Source of the DNA: Pseudomonas sp. ML96
GTDB lineage: Bacteria; Pseudomonadota; Gammaproteobacteria; Pseudomonadales; Pseudomonadaceae
DNA: 64,000 bases
Direction of reading: 5' to 3'
NCBI RefSeq assembly: GCF_000761545.1
Contig: NZ_JPMY01000006.1
Location: forward strand, 243,435-307,434
Below, piece after piece: positions 50,956 through 59,922 of the stretch. The position numbers and the translations under genes were made by a program. Position 1 is the first letter of the stretch. Each line of letters starts with the position of its first letter. The notes under the pieces are model-generated. The model saw only the letters and a list, made by a program, of their open reading frames with translations, had not been told where the DNA came from and did not search any database.

Positions 50956-51600
50956 TTAGCGGGTACCGAATACCACCATGGTCTTGCCTTTGACGTGTAC
51001 CAGGCCCTGTTCCTCCAGGGACTTGAGTACGCGGCCGACCATCTCGCGGGAGCAGCCGACGATGCGGCCAATTTCCTGGCGGGTGATCTTGATCTGCATG
51101 CCGTCCGGATGCGTCATGGCGTCCGGCTGCTTGCACAGGTCGAGCAGGGTGCGGGCCACGCGGCCGGTGACGTCGAGGAAGGCCAGGTCGCCTACCTTGC
51201 GCGTGGTGTTGCGCAGGCGGTCGGCCATCTGGCTGCCCAGGGCGTAGAGAATCTCCGGGTCCTGTTGGGTCAGCTCACGGAACTTGGCGTAGCTCAGCTC
51301 CGCCACTTCGCATTCGGTCTTGGCGCGTACCCAGGCGCTGCGTTCTTTCTCGGCGCCGTCCTTCTCGAACAGGCCCATTTCGCCGAAGAAGTCGCCGGCG
51401 TTGAGGTAGGCGATGATCATCTCGCGGCCGTCGTCATCCTCGATGAGGATGGTGACCGAACCCTTGATGATGAAGAACAGGGTTTCGCAACGATCCCCTG
51501 CATAGATGATGGTGCTCTTGGCCGTGTAGCGACGGCGGTGACAGTGCGCGAGCAGCTTGTCGATGTTCTTGATCTTTGGTGTAAGGGTAATAGCGACCAT
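50956..51600 (-). CDS. vfr: cAMP receptor protein Vfr (CRP family global regulator)
   Basis: 214 residues. Cyclic-nucleotide domain with phosphate-binding cassette [12 protein letters not shown] followed by [16 protein letters not shown], then a long dimer helix and the CRP helix-turn-helix ([20 protein letters not shown]). Length and sequence style match P. aeruginosa Vfr, a cAMP-dependent regulator of virulence and motility genes. Its 237-base upstream gap carries a 9-base direct repeat with 21-base period. Confidence 0.96.
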   Translation of the reverse strand: MVAITLTPKIKNIDKLLAHCHRRRYTAKSTIIYAGDRCETLFFIIKGSVTILIEDDDGREMIIAYLNAGDFFGEMGLFEKDGAEKERSAWVRAKTECEVAELSYAKFRELTQQDPEILYALGSQMADRLRNTTRKVGDLAFLDVTGRVARTLLDLCKQPDAMTHPDGMQIKITRQEIGRIVGCSREMVGRVLKSLEEQGLVHVKGKTMVVFGTR

Positions 51601-51654
51601 GCCCGAGTCCCGAAAATTAGAGTAAGCCTTTGTCCAGCAGGCGAATTTCTTATT

Positions 51655-51684
51655 AGTTATCCGAACAAGTGTGCCAGTTATCCG
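51655..51684. promoter_or_regulatory. Direct repeat AGTTATCCG x2, 21-base period, upstream of vfr
   Basis: AGTTATCCG occurs at 51655-51663 and 51676-51684, exactly two helical turns apart, 55-84 bases upstream of the vfr start. This is the geometry of a tandem regulator-binding site. It does not resemble a CRP/Vfr dyad. Confidence 0.4.
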
Positions 51685-51837
51685 CCGCCAGATTAACAGA
51701 CGGGCGGCCTCGGGTAATGCGTTTTTGCGACGCAGTAGTCAGTGTGCAGGCCGCGGGTGCCGACTGGTCGGTCGAAAAGCCCGCGAACAGTGCTGTGGTA
51801 AGCTACGCGCCTTTTTTCGGGCAGTGGAGTCCAGGCG

Positions 51838-52260
51838 ATGAAAGCGCGCATTCAGTGGGCCGGCGAGGCCATGTTCCTCGGTGAATCCGGCAGCGGCCAC
51901 GTGGTGGTGATGGACGGTCCGCCCGAGGCCGGTGGGCGCAACCTCGGCGTGCGGCCGATGGAGATGGTGCTGATCGGCCTGGGCGGCTGCAGCAACTTCG
52001 ACGTGGTCAGCATCCTCAAGAAGGCGCGCCAGCCGGTAGAGAGCTGCGAGGCGTTCCTCGAGGCCGAGCGTGCCGACGAGGACCCCAAGGTGTTCACCAA
52101 GATCCACCTGCACTTCGTGGTCAAGGGCCGTGGCCTCAAGGAGCCGCAGGTCAAGCGTGCGGTGGAGCTGTCGGCGGAGAAGTACTGCTCGGCTTCGATC
52201 ATGCTCGGTCGCGCCGGCGTCGAGATCACTCACGACTACGAGATCGTCGAACTGGGTTGA
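51838..52260 (+). CDS. OsmC/Ohr-family protein
   Basis: 140 residues of the OsmC-like fold: IQWAGEAMFLGESGSGH, the conserved RPMEMVLIGLGGCSNFDVVSI segment with the first redox cysteine in GGCS, and the second in SAEKYCSASIMLG. Likely a thiol peroxidase or a relative acting in the cytoplasm; the YhfA-like subgroup has no firm function. ATG 51838 has GGAG 10 bases upstream. It converges with coq7 at a shared terminator. Confidence 0.9.
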   Translation: MKARIQWAGEAMFLGESGSGHVVVMDGPPEAGGRNLGVRPMEMVLIGLGGCSNFDVVSILKKARQPVESCEAFLEAERADEDPKVFTKIHLHFVVKGRGLKEPQVKRAVELSAEKYCSASIMLGRAGVEITHDYEIVELG

Positions 52261-52278
52261 TCCGCTCGCATGAGCCAA

Positions 52279-52310
52279 TGAAAAAGGGCGCCAGAAGGCG
52301 CCCTTTTTCA
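52279..52310. terminator. Bidirectional terminator between OsmC-like gene and coq7
   Basis: TGAAAAAGGGCGCC and GGCGCCCTTTTTCA form a perfect 14-bp stem with a 4-base loop, with T-runs on either strand. Confidence 0.92.
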
Positions 52311-52320
52311 TGTCCGCGAT

Positions 52321-52968
52321 TCAGATGCGGTAGGTGCTTTTGGTCATCACCTTGGACAGCAGGCTCATGCCCAGCTTCACCGGCCTAGGGAACTGCAGGC
52401 CGCCAGCTTCGATGGCGCTGGTGGCGTGCTGCTGCTCGTCTTCGCGCATCTGCTCAAGGATGGCGCGGGTCTTGGCATCGTCCGCCGGAATCTGCTCCAG
52501 GTGTTCGTCCAGGTGCTTGACCACCTGATCCTCGGTAGCGGCGACGAAGCCCAGGCTGACCTTGTCGCTGATCAGCCCGGCGACCGCGCCGACGCCGAAG
52601 GACAGGCCGTAGAACAGCGGATTGAGCACGCTCGGGTGGCTGCCCAGCTCGCGGATGCGCTGTTCGCACCAGGCCAGGTGGTCGACCTCCTCATCGGCGG
52701 CGTGCTCCATGGCCTTGCGCACTTCCGGCAGCTTGGCGGTCAGCGCTTGGCCCTGGTACAGCGCCTGGGCGCAGACCTCGCCGGTGTGGTTGATGCGCAT
52801 CAGCCCGGCCACGTGGCGGGCCTCGTCATCGCTCAGCTCGGTCTCGGTTTCGAGGATTGCCGGCGACGGGCGCGCCGGTGCGCCGCTGAATGGCAGCAGG
52901 GTGCGCATGGCGGCGTCGGCCTGGATCAGCAGGCGATCGAGGGGGGAAAACTGGCGTTCGCTGGTCAT
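52321..52968 (-). CDS. coq7: Demethoxyubiquinone hydroxylase Coq7
   Basis: Di-iron monooxygenase for a late step of ubiquinone synthesis. 215 residues from ATG 52968, which has GGAG 6 bases upstream; in-frame starts four codons earlier are possible. Di-iron ligands are in [14 protein letters not shown], the [16 protein letters not shown] segment and the late [11 protein letters not shown]. Peripheral membrane enzyme. In PAO1 speD lies beside it; here the neighbour is the OsmC-like gene. Confidence 0.96.
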   Translation of the reverse strand: MTSERQFSPLDRLLIQADAAMRTLLPFSGAPARPSPAILETETELSDDEARHVAGLMRINHTGEVCAQALYQGQALTAKLPEVRKAMEHAADEEVDHLAWCEQRIRELGSHPSVLNPLFYGLSFGVGAVAGLISDKVSLGFVAATEDQVVKHLDEHLEQIPADDAKTRAILEQMREDEQQHATSAIEAGGLQFPRPVKLGMSLLSKVMTKSTYRI

Positions 52969-53051
52969 GGCCATCTCCACGGAAAAGCAGGCGGGCAGTT
53001 TACCTCAAGGCTCGGGCAGATTGCCGGCAGGTGACAACGGGTCGCTGCGCA

Positions 53052-53390
53052 TCAGCCCGGCGGCCAGTGCAGCTGGCGCTGCCCCAGCACGTGCATGTGG
53101 ATGTGATGCACCGTCTGCCCGCCCAGGTCCTTGCAGTTCATCACCACACGGAAGCCTTCCTCGCAACCCAGCTCGATGGCCAGGCGCTGGGCGGTGTAGA
53201 GGATATGGCCGGCCAGCGGGCGATCGCTTTCGCTCAGTTCATCAAGGCTGGCGATATGGCGCTTGGGGATCACCAGGAAATGCACCGGCGCCTGCGGGCC
53301 GATATCGTGGAAGGCCAGCACCTGGTCATCCTCGTAGAGCTTGCGGGCCGGGATTTCGCCGGCGACGATGCGGCAGAACAGGCAGTCCAT
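53052..53390 (-). CDS. HIT-family nucleotide-binding protein (HinT-like)
   Basis: 112 residues, CLFCRIVAGEIPARKLYEDD at the start with the CxxC pair, and the active histidine triad HIHMH at residues 96-100 in TVHHIHMHVLG. Members hydrolyse nucleoside phosphoramidates and AMP-lysine. It is divergent from the AAA ATPase gene, 59 bases away. Confidence 0.94.
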   Translation of the reverse strand: MDCLFCRIVAGEIPARKLYEDDQVLAFHDIGPQAPVHFLVIPKRHIASLDELSESDRPLAGHILYTAQRLAIELGCEEGFRVVMNCKDLGGQTVHHIHMHVLGQRQLHWPPG

Positions 53391-53449
53391 GCGCTTTCCT
53401 CCAAGGGCTTTGGGTATGCTGCGAGTCTAGTACTGCACAAGGAGAGGCT

Positions 53450-54931
53450 GTGAAGAACGACGTTCATGATCTGGGGCTGGTGCTGGAGTCCCGCGTCAAG
53501 CTGGTGGTCATCGAGTCCTGGGACGAGCCGCGGGTGCTGGAGACCCTCACCTCGCTGGCGATCAAGCGTGGCCTGGGCATCTACACCTGGGCGGTGACCG
53601 AGGGCCTGCAGCGCCTGGCCTTCGGCGGCGAGCCGGTAGGCGAGCTGGACAGCCGCGAGCCGGAACAGGCCCTGCGCCTGATCAAGGCCGACCCGACGCC
53701 GAATCTCTACGTGATGTGCGACCTGCATCCGTTCATGGCCGATAACCCCAAGCTGGTGCGCCTGCTCAAGGAGATCGCCATGAGCGAGGCGCCGCACAAG
53801 CCGACCCTGGTGCTGGTGTCGCACTCGCTCAAGTTGCCGGCCGAGATCCAGCGCTACGCGGCGCGTTTCAGCCTGGCGCTGCCGACCGAAGAAGAGCTGC
53901 TGGCCATCGTCCGCGACGAGGCCACGCGCTGGAGCGAGCGCAACAGTGGCGCGCGGGTGCGCACCGACAACCGCACCCTGCAGCAGGTGGTGAAGAACCT
54001 GCGCGGCATGAGCCACGCCGAGGCGAAGGCGCTGGCGCGCAACCTGATCTGCGACGACGGCGCGATCACCCAGGAAGACCTGCCGGAGCTGAACAAGGCC
54101 AAGTTCCAGCTGCTCGACCTGGAGGGCGTGCTCAGTTTCGAGCACGACACCGCACGCTTCGCCGAAGTCGGCGGCCTGAACAACCTCAAGCGCTGGCTGG
54201 GCGAGCGCCAGGAGATCTTCGCCACCGGCAAGGGCGCCGATAGCCCGCGTGGCATGCTGCTGGTCGGCGTGCAGGGCGGCGGCAAGAGCCTGGCGGCCAA
54301 GGCGGTCGCCGGCCTCTGGGGCTTGCCGCTGCTGCGTCTGGACTTCGCCAGCCTGTACAACAAGTTCTTCGGCGAGACCGAGCGCAACCTGCGCGAGGCG
54401 CTGCGCATGGCCGAGCAGATGGCGCCCTGCGTGCTGTGGATGGACGAGATCGAGAAGGGCCTGGCCACCGGCAGCAACGACGATGGCGTCAGCCAGCGGG
54501 TGCTCGGCACCCTGCTGACCTGGATGGCCGAGCGCAAGGCGCCGGTGTTCATGGTCGCCACTGCCAATGCCATCGACCGCCTGCCGCCGGAGTTGGTGCG
54601 CAAGGGGCGCTTCGATGAGCTGTTCTTCGTCGATCTGCCGCAGGCAGCGATACGCGCGGAGATCTTCGCCATCCACCTGCGTCGCCGCGAGCTGGCGCCG
54701 GAGCAGTTCGACCTGCAGGCGCTGGCGGCGGCCAGTGAAGGGTTCTCCGGTGCGGAGATCGAGCAGGTGGTGGTCAGCGCGCTGTATGCCGCGCAGGCGC
54801 GCCAGCAGTCAGTGGATCAGGCGCTGCTGCTGAGCAATATCCAGGGTACGGCGCCGCTGTCGGTGGTCATGGCCGAGCGCCTGGCCGCGCTGCGGGCCTG
54901 GGCCGGCGGGCGTACGGTGAGCGCCGACTAG
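53450..54931 (+). CDS. AAA-family ATPase, Ycf46-like
   Basis: 493 residues. N-terminal half is a degenerate AAA-like or regulatory domain (LGLVLESRVKLVVIESWDEP and PNLYVMCDLHPFM), C-terminal half a full AAA module with Walker A GVQGGGKS (about 273-280), Walker B VLWMDEIEKG (about 324-333), arginine finger region RKGRFDELFFVDLP and sensor-2-like EGFSGAEIEQVV. The layout matches the Ycf46 group of plastids and cyanobacteria. GTG 53450 has AAGGAG 6 bases upstream. Substrate unknown. Confidence 0.88.
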   Translation: MKNDVHDLGLVLESRVKLVVIESWDEPRVLETLTSLAIKRGLGIYTWAVTEGLQRLAFGGEPVGELDSREPEQALRLIKADPTPNLYVMCDLHPFMADNPKLVRLLKEIAMSEAPHKPTLVLVSHSLKLPAEIQRYAARFSLALPTEEELLAIVRDEATRWSERNSGARVRTDNRTLQQVVKNLRGMSHAEAKALARNLICDDGAITQEDLPELNKAKFQLLDLEGVLSFEHDTARFAEVGGLNNLKRWLGERQEIFATGKGADSPRGMLLVGVQGGGKSLAAKAVAGLWGLPLLRLDFASLYNKFFGETERNLREALRMAEQMAPCVLWMDEIEKGLATGSNDDGVSQRVLGTLLTWMAERKAPVFMVATANAIDRLPPELVRKGRFDELFFVDLPQAAIRAEIFAIHLRRRELAPEQFDLQALAAASEGFSGAEIEQVVVSALYAAQARQQSVDQALLLSNIQGTAPLSVVMAERLAALRAWAGGRTVSAD

Positions 54932-55734
54932 GGCTGTTCGGCGCCCGTGCGCGGCAGCAGCGGGCGCACCATCTTCATCGCCACGTGGCGCACCAGCGCA
55001 CGTGGCGTCAGGCGCAGCAGCTGCGGCAACAGACGATGGCGCCAGCCGGGGATGATGATGGCCTGGTTGCGCTCCAGGCCGCGCATGGTGATCAGCGCCA
55101 CTTCCTCGGGGCTGGCCAGTTGCTGTTGACGCTCCAGGCCGCCGCTGTACAGCTCGGCGCGGCGGAAGAAGGCGGTGGCTACCGGCCCGGGGCAGAGCAC
55201 CGAGACCTTCACGCCGAACGGCGCCAGCTCGTTGCGCAGCGCCTCGGAGAGGTGCAGCACGTAGGCTTTGCTGGCGAAGTAGTTGGCCATCAGCGGCCCC
55301 GGCTGGAAGGCGGCCAGGGACGCGACGTTGAGGATCTGCCCGCCGCCGCGGCGCTTCATGTCGGCACCGAGGGCGTGACAGAGGCGCGCCAGCGCCAGCA
55401 TGTTGAGTTCGATCAGCTCCTGCTCGCGCATCCAGTCCTGCTCGACGAACAGGCCGGCGCTGCCGATACCGGCGTTGTTCACCAGCAGGTCGATCTGCCG
55501 CTCGCCCTGTTCCAGTTCCTGGATCAGGCCGGTGAGCTGCAGGGGCTCGCTCAGGTCGCAGACGCGGAACAGCGCTTCGACACCGAAGCGCTGGCTCAGC
55601 TCGCAGGCAATGCTCTCCAGGGCATCGCGCTGGCGCGCCACCAGGATCAGGTTACGCCCACGCCGGGCCAGTGCTTCGGCCAGGGCCAGGCCGAGGCCAC
55701 TGGAGGCGCCGGTGATCAGGGCGTAACTGCTCAA
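54928..55734 (-). CDS. Short-chain dehydrogenase/reductase
   Basis: 268 residues, classical SDR: NAD(P) loop TGASSGLGLALAEAL, NNAGIG, catalytic Ser in LNVASLAAFQPG and the YxxxK pair in YFASKAYVLHLSEAL. The Arg in position 37 or so (LVARQRDAL) favours NADP. Substrate unknown. Its stop overlaps that of the ATPase gene in the palindrome CTAG; it lies 4 bases after the DUF805 gene, so the two are co-transcribed. Confidence 0.92.
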   Translation of the reverse strand: MSSYALITGASSGLGLALAEALARRGRNLILVARQRDALESIACELSQRFGVEALFRVCDLSEPLQLTGLIQELEQGERQIDLLVNNAGIGSAGLFVEQDWMREQELIELNMLALARLCHALGADMKRRGGGQILNVASLAAFQPGPLMANYFASKAYVLHLSEALRNELAPFGVKVSVLCPGPVATAFFRRAELYSGGLERQQQLASPEEVALITMRGLERNQAIIIPGWRHRLLPQLLRLTPRALVRHVAMKMVRPLLPRTGAEQP

Positions 55735-55738
55735 GGTC

Positions 55739-56725
55739 TTACTCCTCGTCTGCCGGGGCGTACTGCTGTTGCTGGGCTTCCAGGGCGCGCTCGGTGTAGT
55801 CGTGGTAGGCCGGGATGGCGATGGCCGCGAGAATGCCGATGATCGGTACCAGCAGGCCAGTCCAGGCCAGCACTACCACGCCGGTGCTGTTCGGTGGCGG
55901 CGGCGGACCGTAGCGGTTGGCGCCCTGGTTGCCCGGCACGACCAGCATCAGCAGGGCGAACACGCTGCCGACCACTGGGATAATGTTGATCAGCAGCAGC
56001 CAGCCGGACCAGCCGAGGTCATGCAGGCGCTGCACGCCGACCTGTACCGAGACGACCACGGTGGCGATGACCAGCGGAATCATCAGGATGCCGCCGATGA
56101 TCGGCGCGACGGCCATGATGCCGGCGGCGATGGCGTAGCCCAGCATGGCGAGCAGCATTACACCCATGTACCAGCCCAGATAACGCACTCGGCCGATGCG
56201 GCCGTTGATGCTGAATACCTTGAGCTCGCCGTACTCGGGCAGCGTCTCACCGACTTCCGCTTTCGGCGTGCTATAGGGCGAGACCGTAGCGCTGGCGGCC
56301 GGGGCGGCTGCCGGCGGGTTCTCGGCCAGCTGGGCCTGACGCGCCAGGTACTTGTCGATGATGATGCCGCAGCTCGCGCATTCGGCTGCCTTGGCCTGTT
56401 GCTGGCCGCATTTCGGGCAGATCATGCTCTCGCTGTTGGTTGGCGCCGAGGCATGTTCGTCGTCATGGGCGACCAGGCTCAGTCCGGCGGCCAGGTCTTG
56501 CTCCTTGCGGACCTGGGCGCCGGCGTTCTGCAGTACCGCCAGGTACTTGTCCGCCTCGGCTTCGGCCAGGTCGCGCTTGAGTGCGACCGGCGAGCCGGTG
56601 AACAGTGCGTCGATCTTGCTCTGGTCGCTCTTGAACAGGCGGGCCAGGTTGTCTTTCACCGTGTCGAGCGCCATCTCCGGCATCAGCTTGCCTTCGAAGA
56701 CGATCTTGTAGCGAGCTTCGGTCAT
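55739..56725 (-). CDS. DUF805 membrane protein with zinc ribbon and pilin-like C-terminal helix
   Basis: 328 residues, four parts. Residues 1-80 form a small charged domain (YKIVFEGKLMPEMALDTVKD) that recurs in pseudomonad proteins. A zinc-ribbon follows with C103, C106, C116 and C119. After an Ala/Pro linker comes a DUF805 unit (about 170-265) with several helices and RLHDLGWSGW. Then a PPPPP linker leads to a last helix, LLVPIIGILAAIAIPAYHDY (291-310), that copies the hydrophobic stem of type IV pilins but without the GFTLIE processing site. Function unknown; co-transcribed with the SDR downstream. Confidence 0.85.
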   Translation of the reverse strand: MTEARYKIVFEGKLMPEMALDTVKDNLARLFKSDQSKIDALFTGSPVALKRDLAEAEADKYLAVLQNAGAQVRKEQDLAAGLSLVAHDDEHASAPTNSESMICPKCGQQQAKAAECASCGIIIDKYLARQAQLAENPPAAAPAASATVSPYSTPKAEVGETLPEYGELKVFSINGRIGRVRYLGWYMGVMLLAMLGYAIAAGIMAVAPIIGGILMIPLVIATVVVSVQVGVQRLHDLGWSGWLLLINIIPVVGSVFALLMLVVPGNQGANRYGPPPPPNSTGVVVLAWTGLLVPIIGILAAIAIPAYHDYTERALEAQQQQYAPADEE

Positions 56726-56813
56726 GCGTGCATCCCTGTTACGTCATTGAAAGTGCCCAGAGCCTAGGGGCTTTACCGGGCGTGGACAAGCGAACGCCTG
56801 CGCAAATTCCTGC

Positions 56814-57776
56814 TCAGCGCGGCCAGCGCTGCGGCAGTTGTGCGGAGCGGCCGAGCGCGGCGCGGTATTCGGCATCCAGGCGCGCCACCAGTTCAGTCAC
56901 GCTGGGCACGTCGGCGATATCGCCAACGCCTTGGCCGGCGGACCACACGGTCTTCCAGGCCTTGGCCTCGTCGTTGATCGGCTTGAGCTTCTCGCCGTAG
57001 TTGACGTCGCCCTTGTTCTGCAGCTGTTTCAGGTCATAGCCGGCCTTCTCCAGGCTCTGGCGCATGAAGCTGGCCGGCACGCCGGATACCGCCGGGGTGT
57101 GCACGATGTCGGCGGCGCGGGCGTCGAGGATCATCTGCTTGTAGTCGCCGTCGGCATTGCTCTCCTGGGTGGCGATGAAGCGCGTGCCCATGTAGGCCAG
57201 GTCGGCGCCGAGCAGTTGCGCAGCGAGAATCTCGTGGCCGTGGTTGAGGCAGCCGGAGAGCAGCAGGGTCTTGTCGAAGAACTGGCGGATCTCGGCGATC
57301 AGGGCGAACGGGCTCCAGGTCCCGGCATGTCCGCCGGCACCGGCGGCTACCGCGATCAGACCATCGACACCGGCCTCGGCGGCCTTCTCCGCATGGCGGC
57401 GGGTGGTGACGTCATGGAATACCAGGCCGCCGTAGCTGTGCACCGCGTCGACCACTTCCTTGACCGCGCCCAGGCTGGTGATCACCACTGGCACCTTGTG
57501 TTCGACGCAGATGGCCAGGTCGGCCTGCAGGCGTGGGTTGCTGCCGTGCACGATGAGGTTGACTGCATAGGGCGCGGCGTCCGCCGTGAGGCCCGCCTCG
57601 ATCTCCTCCAGCCAGGCCTTGAAGCCGCTGCTCTCGCGCTGATTCAGGGCTGGGAAGCTGCCGACGATACCGCTGTTGCTGCAGGCCAGTACCAGCGGTG
57701 GGGTGGATACCAGAAACATCGGTGCAGCGACCACCGGCAGACGCAGGCGCTGGTCGAGCAGGGCGGGCAGGGACAT
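56814..57776 (-). CDS. Nitronate monooxygenase-like FMN protein
   Basis: 320 residues, TIM-barrel flavoprotein: LRLPVVAAPMFLVSTPPLVLAC, NSGIVGSFPAL, VFHDVTTRRHAEKAAEAGVD, then the phosphate-binding AAGAGGHAGTWSPFALI and LAYMGTRFIATQES. Members oxidise nitroalkanes or propionate-3-nitronate; others are enoyl reductases. ATG 57776 has GAGGA upstream. hemJ lies 20 bases upstream on the same strand, so they likely share a transcript. Confidence 0.9.
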   Translation of the reverse strand: MSLPALLDQRLRLPVVAAPMFLVSTPPLVLACSNSGIVGSFPALNQRESSGFKAWLEEIEAGLTADAAPYAVNLIVHGSNPRLQADLAICVEHKVPVVITSLGAVKEVVDAVHSYGGLVFHDVTTRRHAEKAAEAGVDGLIAVAAGAGGHAGTWSPFALIAEIRQFFDKTLLLSGCLNHGHEILAAQLLGADLAYMGTRFIATQESNADGDYKQMILDARAADIVHTPAVSGVPASFMRQSLEKAGYDLKQLQNKGDVNYGEKLKPINDEAKAWKTVWSAGQGVGDIADVPSVTELVARLDAEYRAALGRSAQLPQRWPR

Positions 57777-57796
57777 GGTCTTTCCTCTCGTCGTTA

Positions 57797-58222
57797 TCAG
57801 AAGGGTTTCACCACCACCAGGATCACGATGGCCAGCAGGAACAGCACCGGCACCTCGTTGAACCAGCGGTAGAACACATGGCCGCGGGCGTTCTCGCCGC
57901 GGGCGAAGCGCTTGAGCTGGGCGCCACAGACATGGTGGTAACCGACCAGCAGCACGACCAGCAGCAGCTTGGCGTGCAGCCAGCCCATCTTCAGCCAGGC
58001 CGGGTTGAGGTAGAGCAGCCAGGCGCCGAGGACCAGGGTGGCGATCATCGACGGGTTCATGATGCCGCGGTACAGCTTGCGCTCCATCACGCAGAAGCGT
58101 TCGCGGCTGGGCGCATCCTCGGCCATGGCGTGGTAGACGAACAGGCGCGGCAGGTAGAACAGGCCGGCGAACCAGCAGACGATGGCGATGATGTGCAGGG
58201 CCTTGACCCACAGATAGAGCAT
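57797..58222 (-). CDS. hemJ: Protoporphyrinogen oxidase HemJ
   Basis: 141 residues, four to five membrane helices, of the HemJ/UPF0093 family that oxidises protoporphyrinogen IX in heme synthesis. Key segments are YLWVKALHIIAIVCWFAGLF with the conserved His, RKLYRGIMNPSM and KLLLVVLLVGYHHVCG, which hold the heme-ligand candidates, plus FYRWFNEVPVLFL. It diverges from argC. Confidence 0.93.
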   Translation of the reverse strand: MLYLWVKALHIIAIVCWFAGLFYLPRLFVYHAMAEDAPSRERFCVMERKLYRGIMNPSMIATLVLGAWLLYLNPAWLKMGWLHAKLLLVVLLVGYHHVCGAQLKRFARGENARGHVFYRWFNEVPVLFLLAIVILVVVKPF

Positions 58223-58290
58223 TTATGGCATCCGACAGGCGATTTGCTGTCGATAGTAGAGAAAGCCAGGTCCGCGCGTCATCCATAAGG

Positions 58291-58319
58291 TTGGCCGGGG
58301 CTCGCATGGGCTTTATCAT
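58291..58319 (+). promoter_or_regulatory. Candidate argC promoter
   Basis: TTGGCC (58291-58296), 17-base spacer and TATCAT (58314-58319), 40 bases upstream of the argC start. Good spacing; -10 matches five of six consensus bases. Confidence 0.5.
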
Positions 58320-58358
58320 CGGCAGCCTTTCTCAACGGTCACGCAGTGGGGGTACGCA

Positions 58359-59393
58359 ATGGTCAAGGTCGGAATCGTCGGCGGCACGGGTTACACCGGA
58401 GTGGAGCTGCTGCGCCTGCTGGCCCAGCATCCGCAGGCCGAAGTGGCGGTGATCACCTCGCGCTCCGAAGCCGGGGTCAAGGTTGCCGACATGTACCCCA
58501 ACCTGCGCGGCCACTATGACAACCTGGCTTTCAGTGTGCCGGACGTGGCGACCCTGGGCGCCTGCGACGTGGTGTTCTTCGCCACCCCGCACGGCGTGGC
58601 CCACGCCCTGGCTGGCGAGCTGCTGGCCGCCGGCACCAAGGTCATCGACCTGTCCGCCGACTTCCGTCTGCAGGACGCCGAGGAGTGGGCCAAGTGGTAC
58701 GGCCAGCCGCACGGTGCGCCGGAACTGCTGCCCGAGGCGGTCTACGGCCTGCCGGAAGTGAACCGCGAGGCGATCAAGGGAGCGCGTCTGATCGCTGTGC
58801 CGGGCTGCTATCCGACCGCTACCCAGCTCGGCCTGATCCCGCTGCTGGAAGCTGGCCTGGCCGACCCGAGCCGCCTGATCGCCAACTGCGCCTCCGGTGT
58901 CAGCGGCGCCGGCCGTGGCGCCAAGGTCGGTTCGCTGCTGTGCGAGGCCAGCGAGAGCATGATGGCCTACTCGGTCAAGGGGCACCGCCACCTGCCGGAA
59001 ATCAGCCAGGGTCTGCGCCGCGCCGCAGGTGGCCAGGTCGGCCTGACCTTCGTGCCGCACCTGGCGCCGATGATCCGCGGCATCCACGCCACCCTGTACG
59101 CCACCGTCGCCGACCGTGGCGTGGACCTGCAGGCGCTGTTCGAGAAGCGCTACGCCAACGAGCCCTTCGTCGACGTGATGCCGGCCGGCAGCCACCCGGA
59201 GACCCGCAGCGTGCGCGGTGCCAACGTCTGCCGCATTGCCGTGCACCGTCCGCAGGGCGGCGAGCTGGTGGTGGTGCTGTCGGCCATCGACAACCTGGTC
59301 AAGGGCGCCTCCGGCCAGGCGGTGCAGAACATGAACATCCTCTTCGGGCTGGACGAGCGCCTGGGCCTGTCCCACGCCGCGCTGCTGCCCTGA
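58359..59393 (+). CDS. argC: N-acetyl-gamma-glutamyl-phosphate reductase
   Basis: Third step of arginine synthesis. 344 residues; NADP-binding [18 protein letters not shown], catalytic Cys150 in [21 protein letters not shown] and the late [12 protein letters not shown]. Monocistronic by context: hemJ diverges and a hairpin follows. Confidence 0.97.
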   Translation: MVKVGIVGGTGYTGVELLRLLAQHPQAEVAVITSRSEAGVKVADMYPNLRGHYDNLAFSVPDVATLGACDVVFFATPHGVAHALAGELLAAGTKVIDLSADFRLQDAEEWAKWYGQPHGAPELLPEAVYGLPEVNREAIKGARLIAVPGCYPTATQLGLIPLLEAGLADPSRLIANCASGVSGAGRGAKVGSLLCEASESMMAYSVKGHRHLPEISQGLRRAAGGQVGLTFVPHLAPMIRGIHATLYATVADRGVDLQALFEKRYANEPFVDVMPAGSHPETRSVRGANVCRIAVHRPQGGELVVVLSAIDNLVKGASGQAVQNMNILFGLDERLGLSHAALLP

Positions 59394-59405
59394 CCGCAAA
59401 TACGC

Positions 59406-59432
59406 CCGGCGGCGGCTTGAATTCGCCGCCGG
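59406..59432 (+). terminator. GC-rich hairpin after argC
   Basis: CCGGCGGCG and CGCCGCCGG pair around 9 bases, 12 bases past the argC stop. No T-tract follows, so termination may be incomplete. Confidence 0.4.
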
Positions 59433-59479
59433 CGCGCCCATCTAAGCAGTAGGGCGACGGTTGCGTCGTCGCCCAATAA

Positions 59480-59509
59480 TTGACCGATTTGCTCGGGTAA
59501 GCGGATAAT
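59480..59509 (+). promoter_or_regulatory. Candidate erpA promoter
   Basis: TTGACC (59480-59485) and GATAAT (59504-59509) with an 18-base spacer, 53 bases upstream of the erpA start. Both boxes match five of six consensus bases. Confidence 0.55.
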
Positions 59510-59562
59510 CGCCGCCCGTGTGTGGTACGTAACATGGCGCCTGGCGCCAGGAGAGCAGCAAG

Positions 59563-59913
59563 ATGAGCGTCGAGACCTTCACTCCAACCCCCCTGATCTT
59601 CACCCAGGGCGCGGCGAACAAGGTGAAGAGCCTGGTCGATGAAGAGGGCAACCCGCGCCTGAAGCTGCGTGTGTTCGTCACCGGTGGTGGCTGCTCCGGC
59701 TTCCAGTACGGCTTCACCTTCGATGAAGACGTGGCCGACGACGACACCATCGTCGAGCGCGAGGGCGTCAGCCTGGTGGTCGACCCGATGAGCTTCCAGT
59801 ATCTGGCCGGCGCCGAAGTGGACTACCAGGAAGGCCTGGAAGGTTCGCGCTTCGTGATCAACAACCCCAACGCCAGCACGACTTGCGGTTGCGGTTCGTC
59901 CTTCTCGATCTGA
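59563..59913 (+). CDS. erpA: Iron-sulfur cluster insertion protein ErpA
   Basis: 116 residues, A-type Fe-S carrier with all three ligand cysteines: C44 in [11 protein letters not shown] and C108/C110 in [11 protein letters not shown]. Delivers clusters to targets such as IspG/IspH. AGGAGAG lies upstream of ATG 59563. Ends at an 18-bp terminator shared with anmK. Confidence 0.96.
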   Translation: MSVETFTPTPLIFTQGAANKVKSLVDEEGNPRLKLRVFVTGGGCSGFQYGFTFDEDVADDDTIVEREGVSLVVDPMSFQYLAGAEVDYQEGLEGSRFVINNPNASTTCGCGSSFSI

Positions 59914-59922
59914 GTTTTCAGG

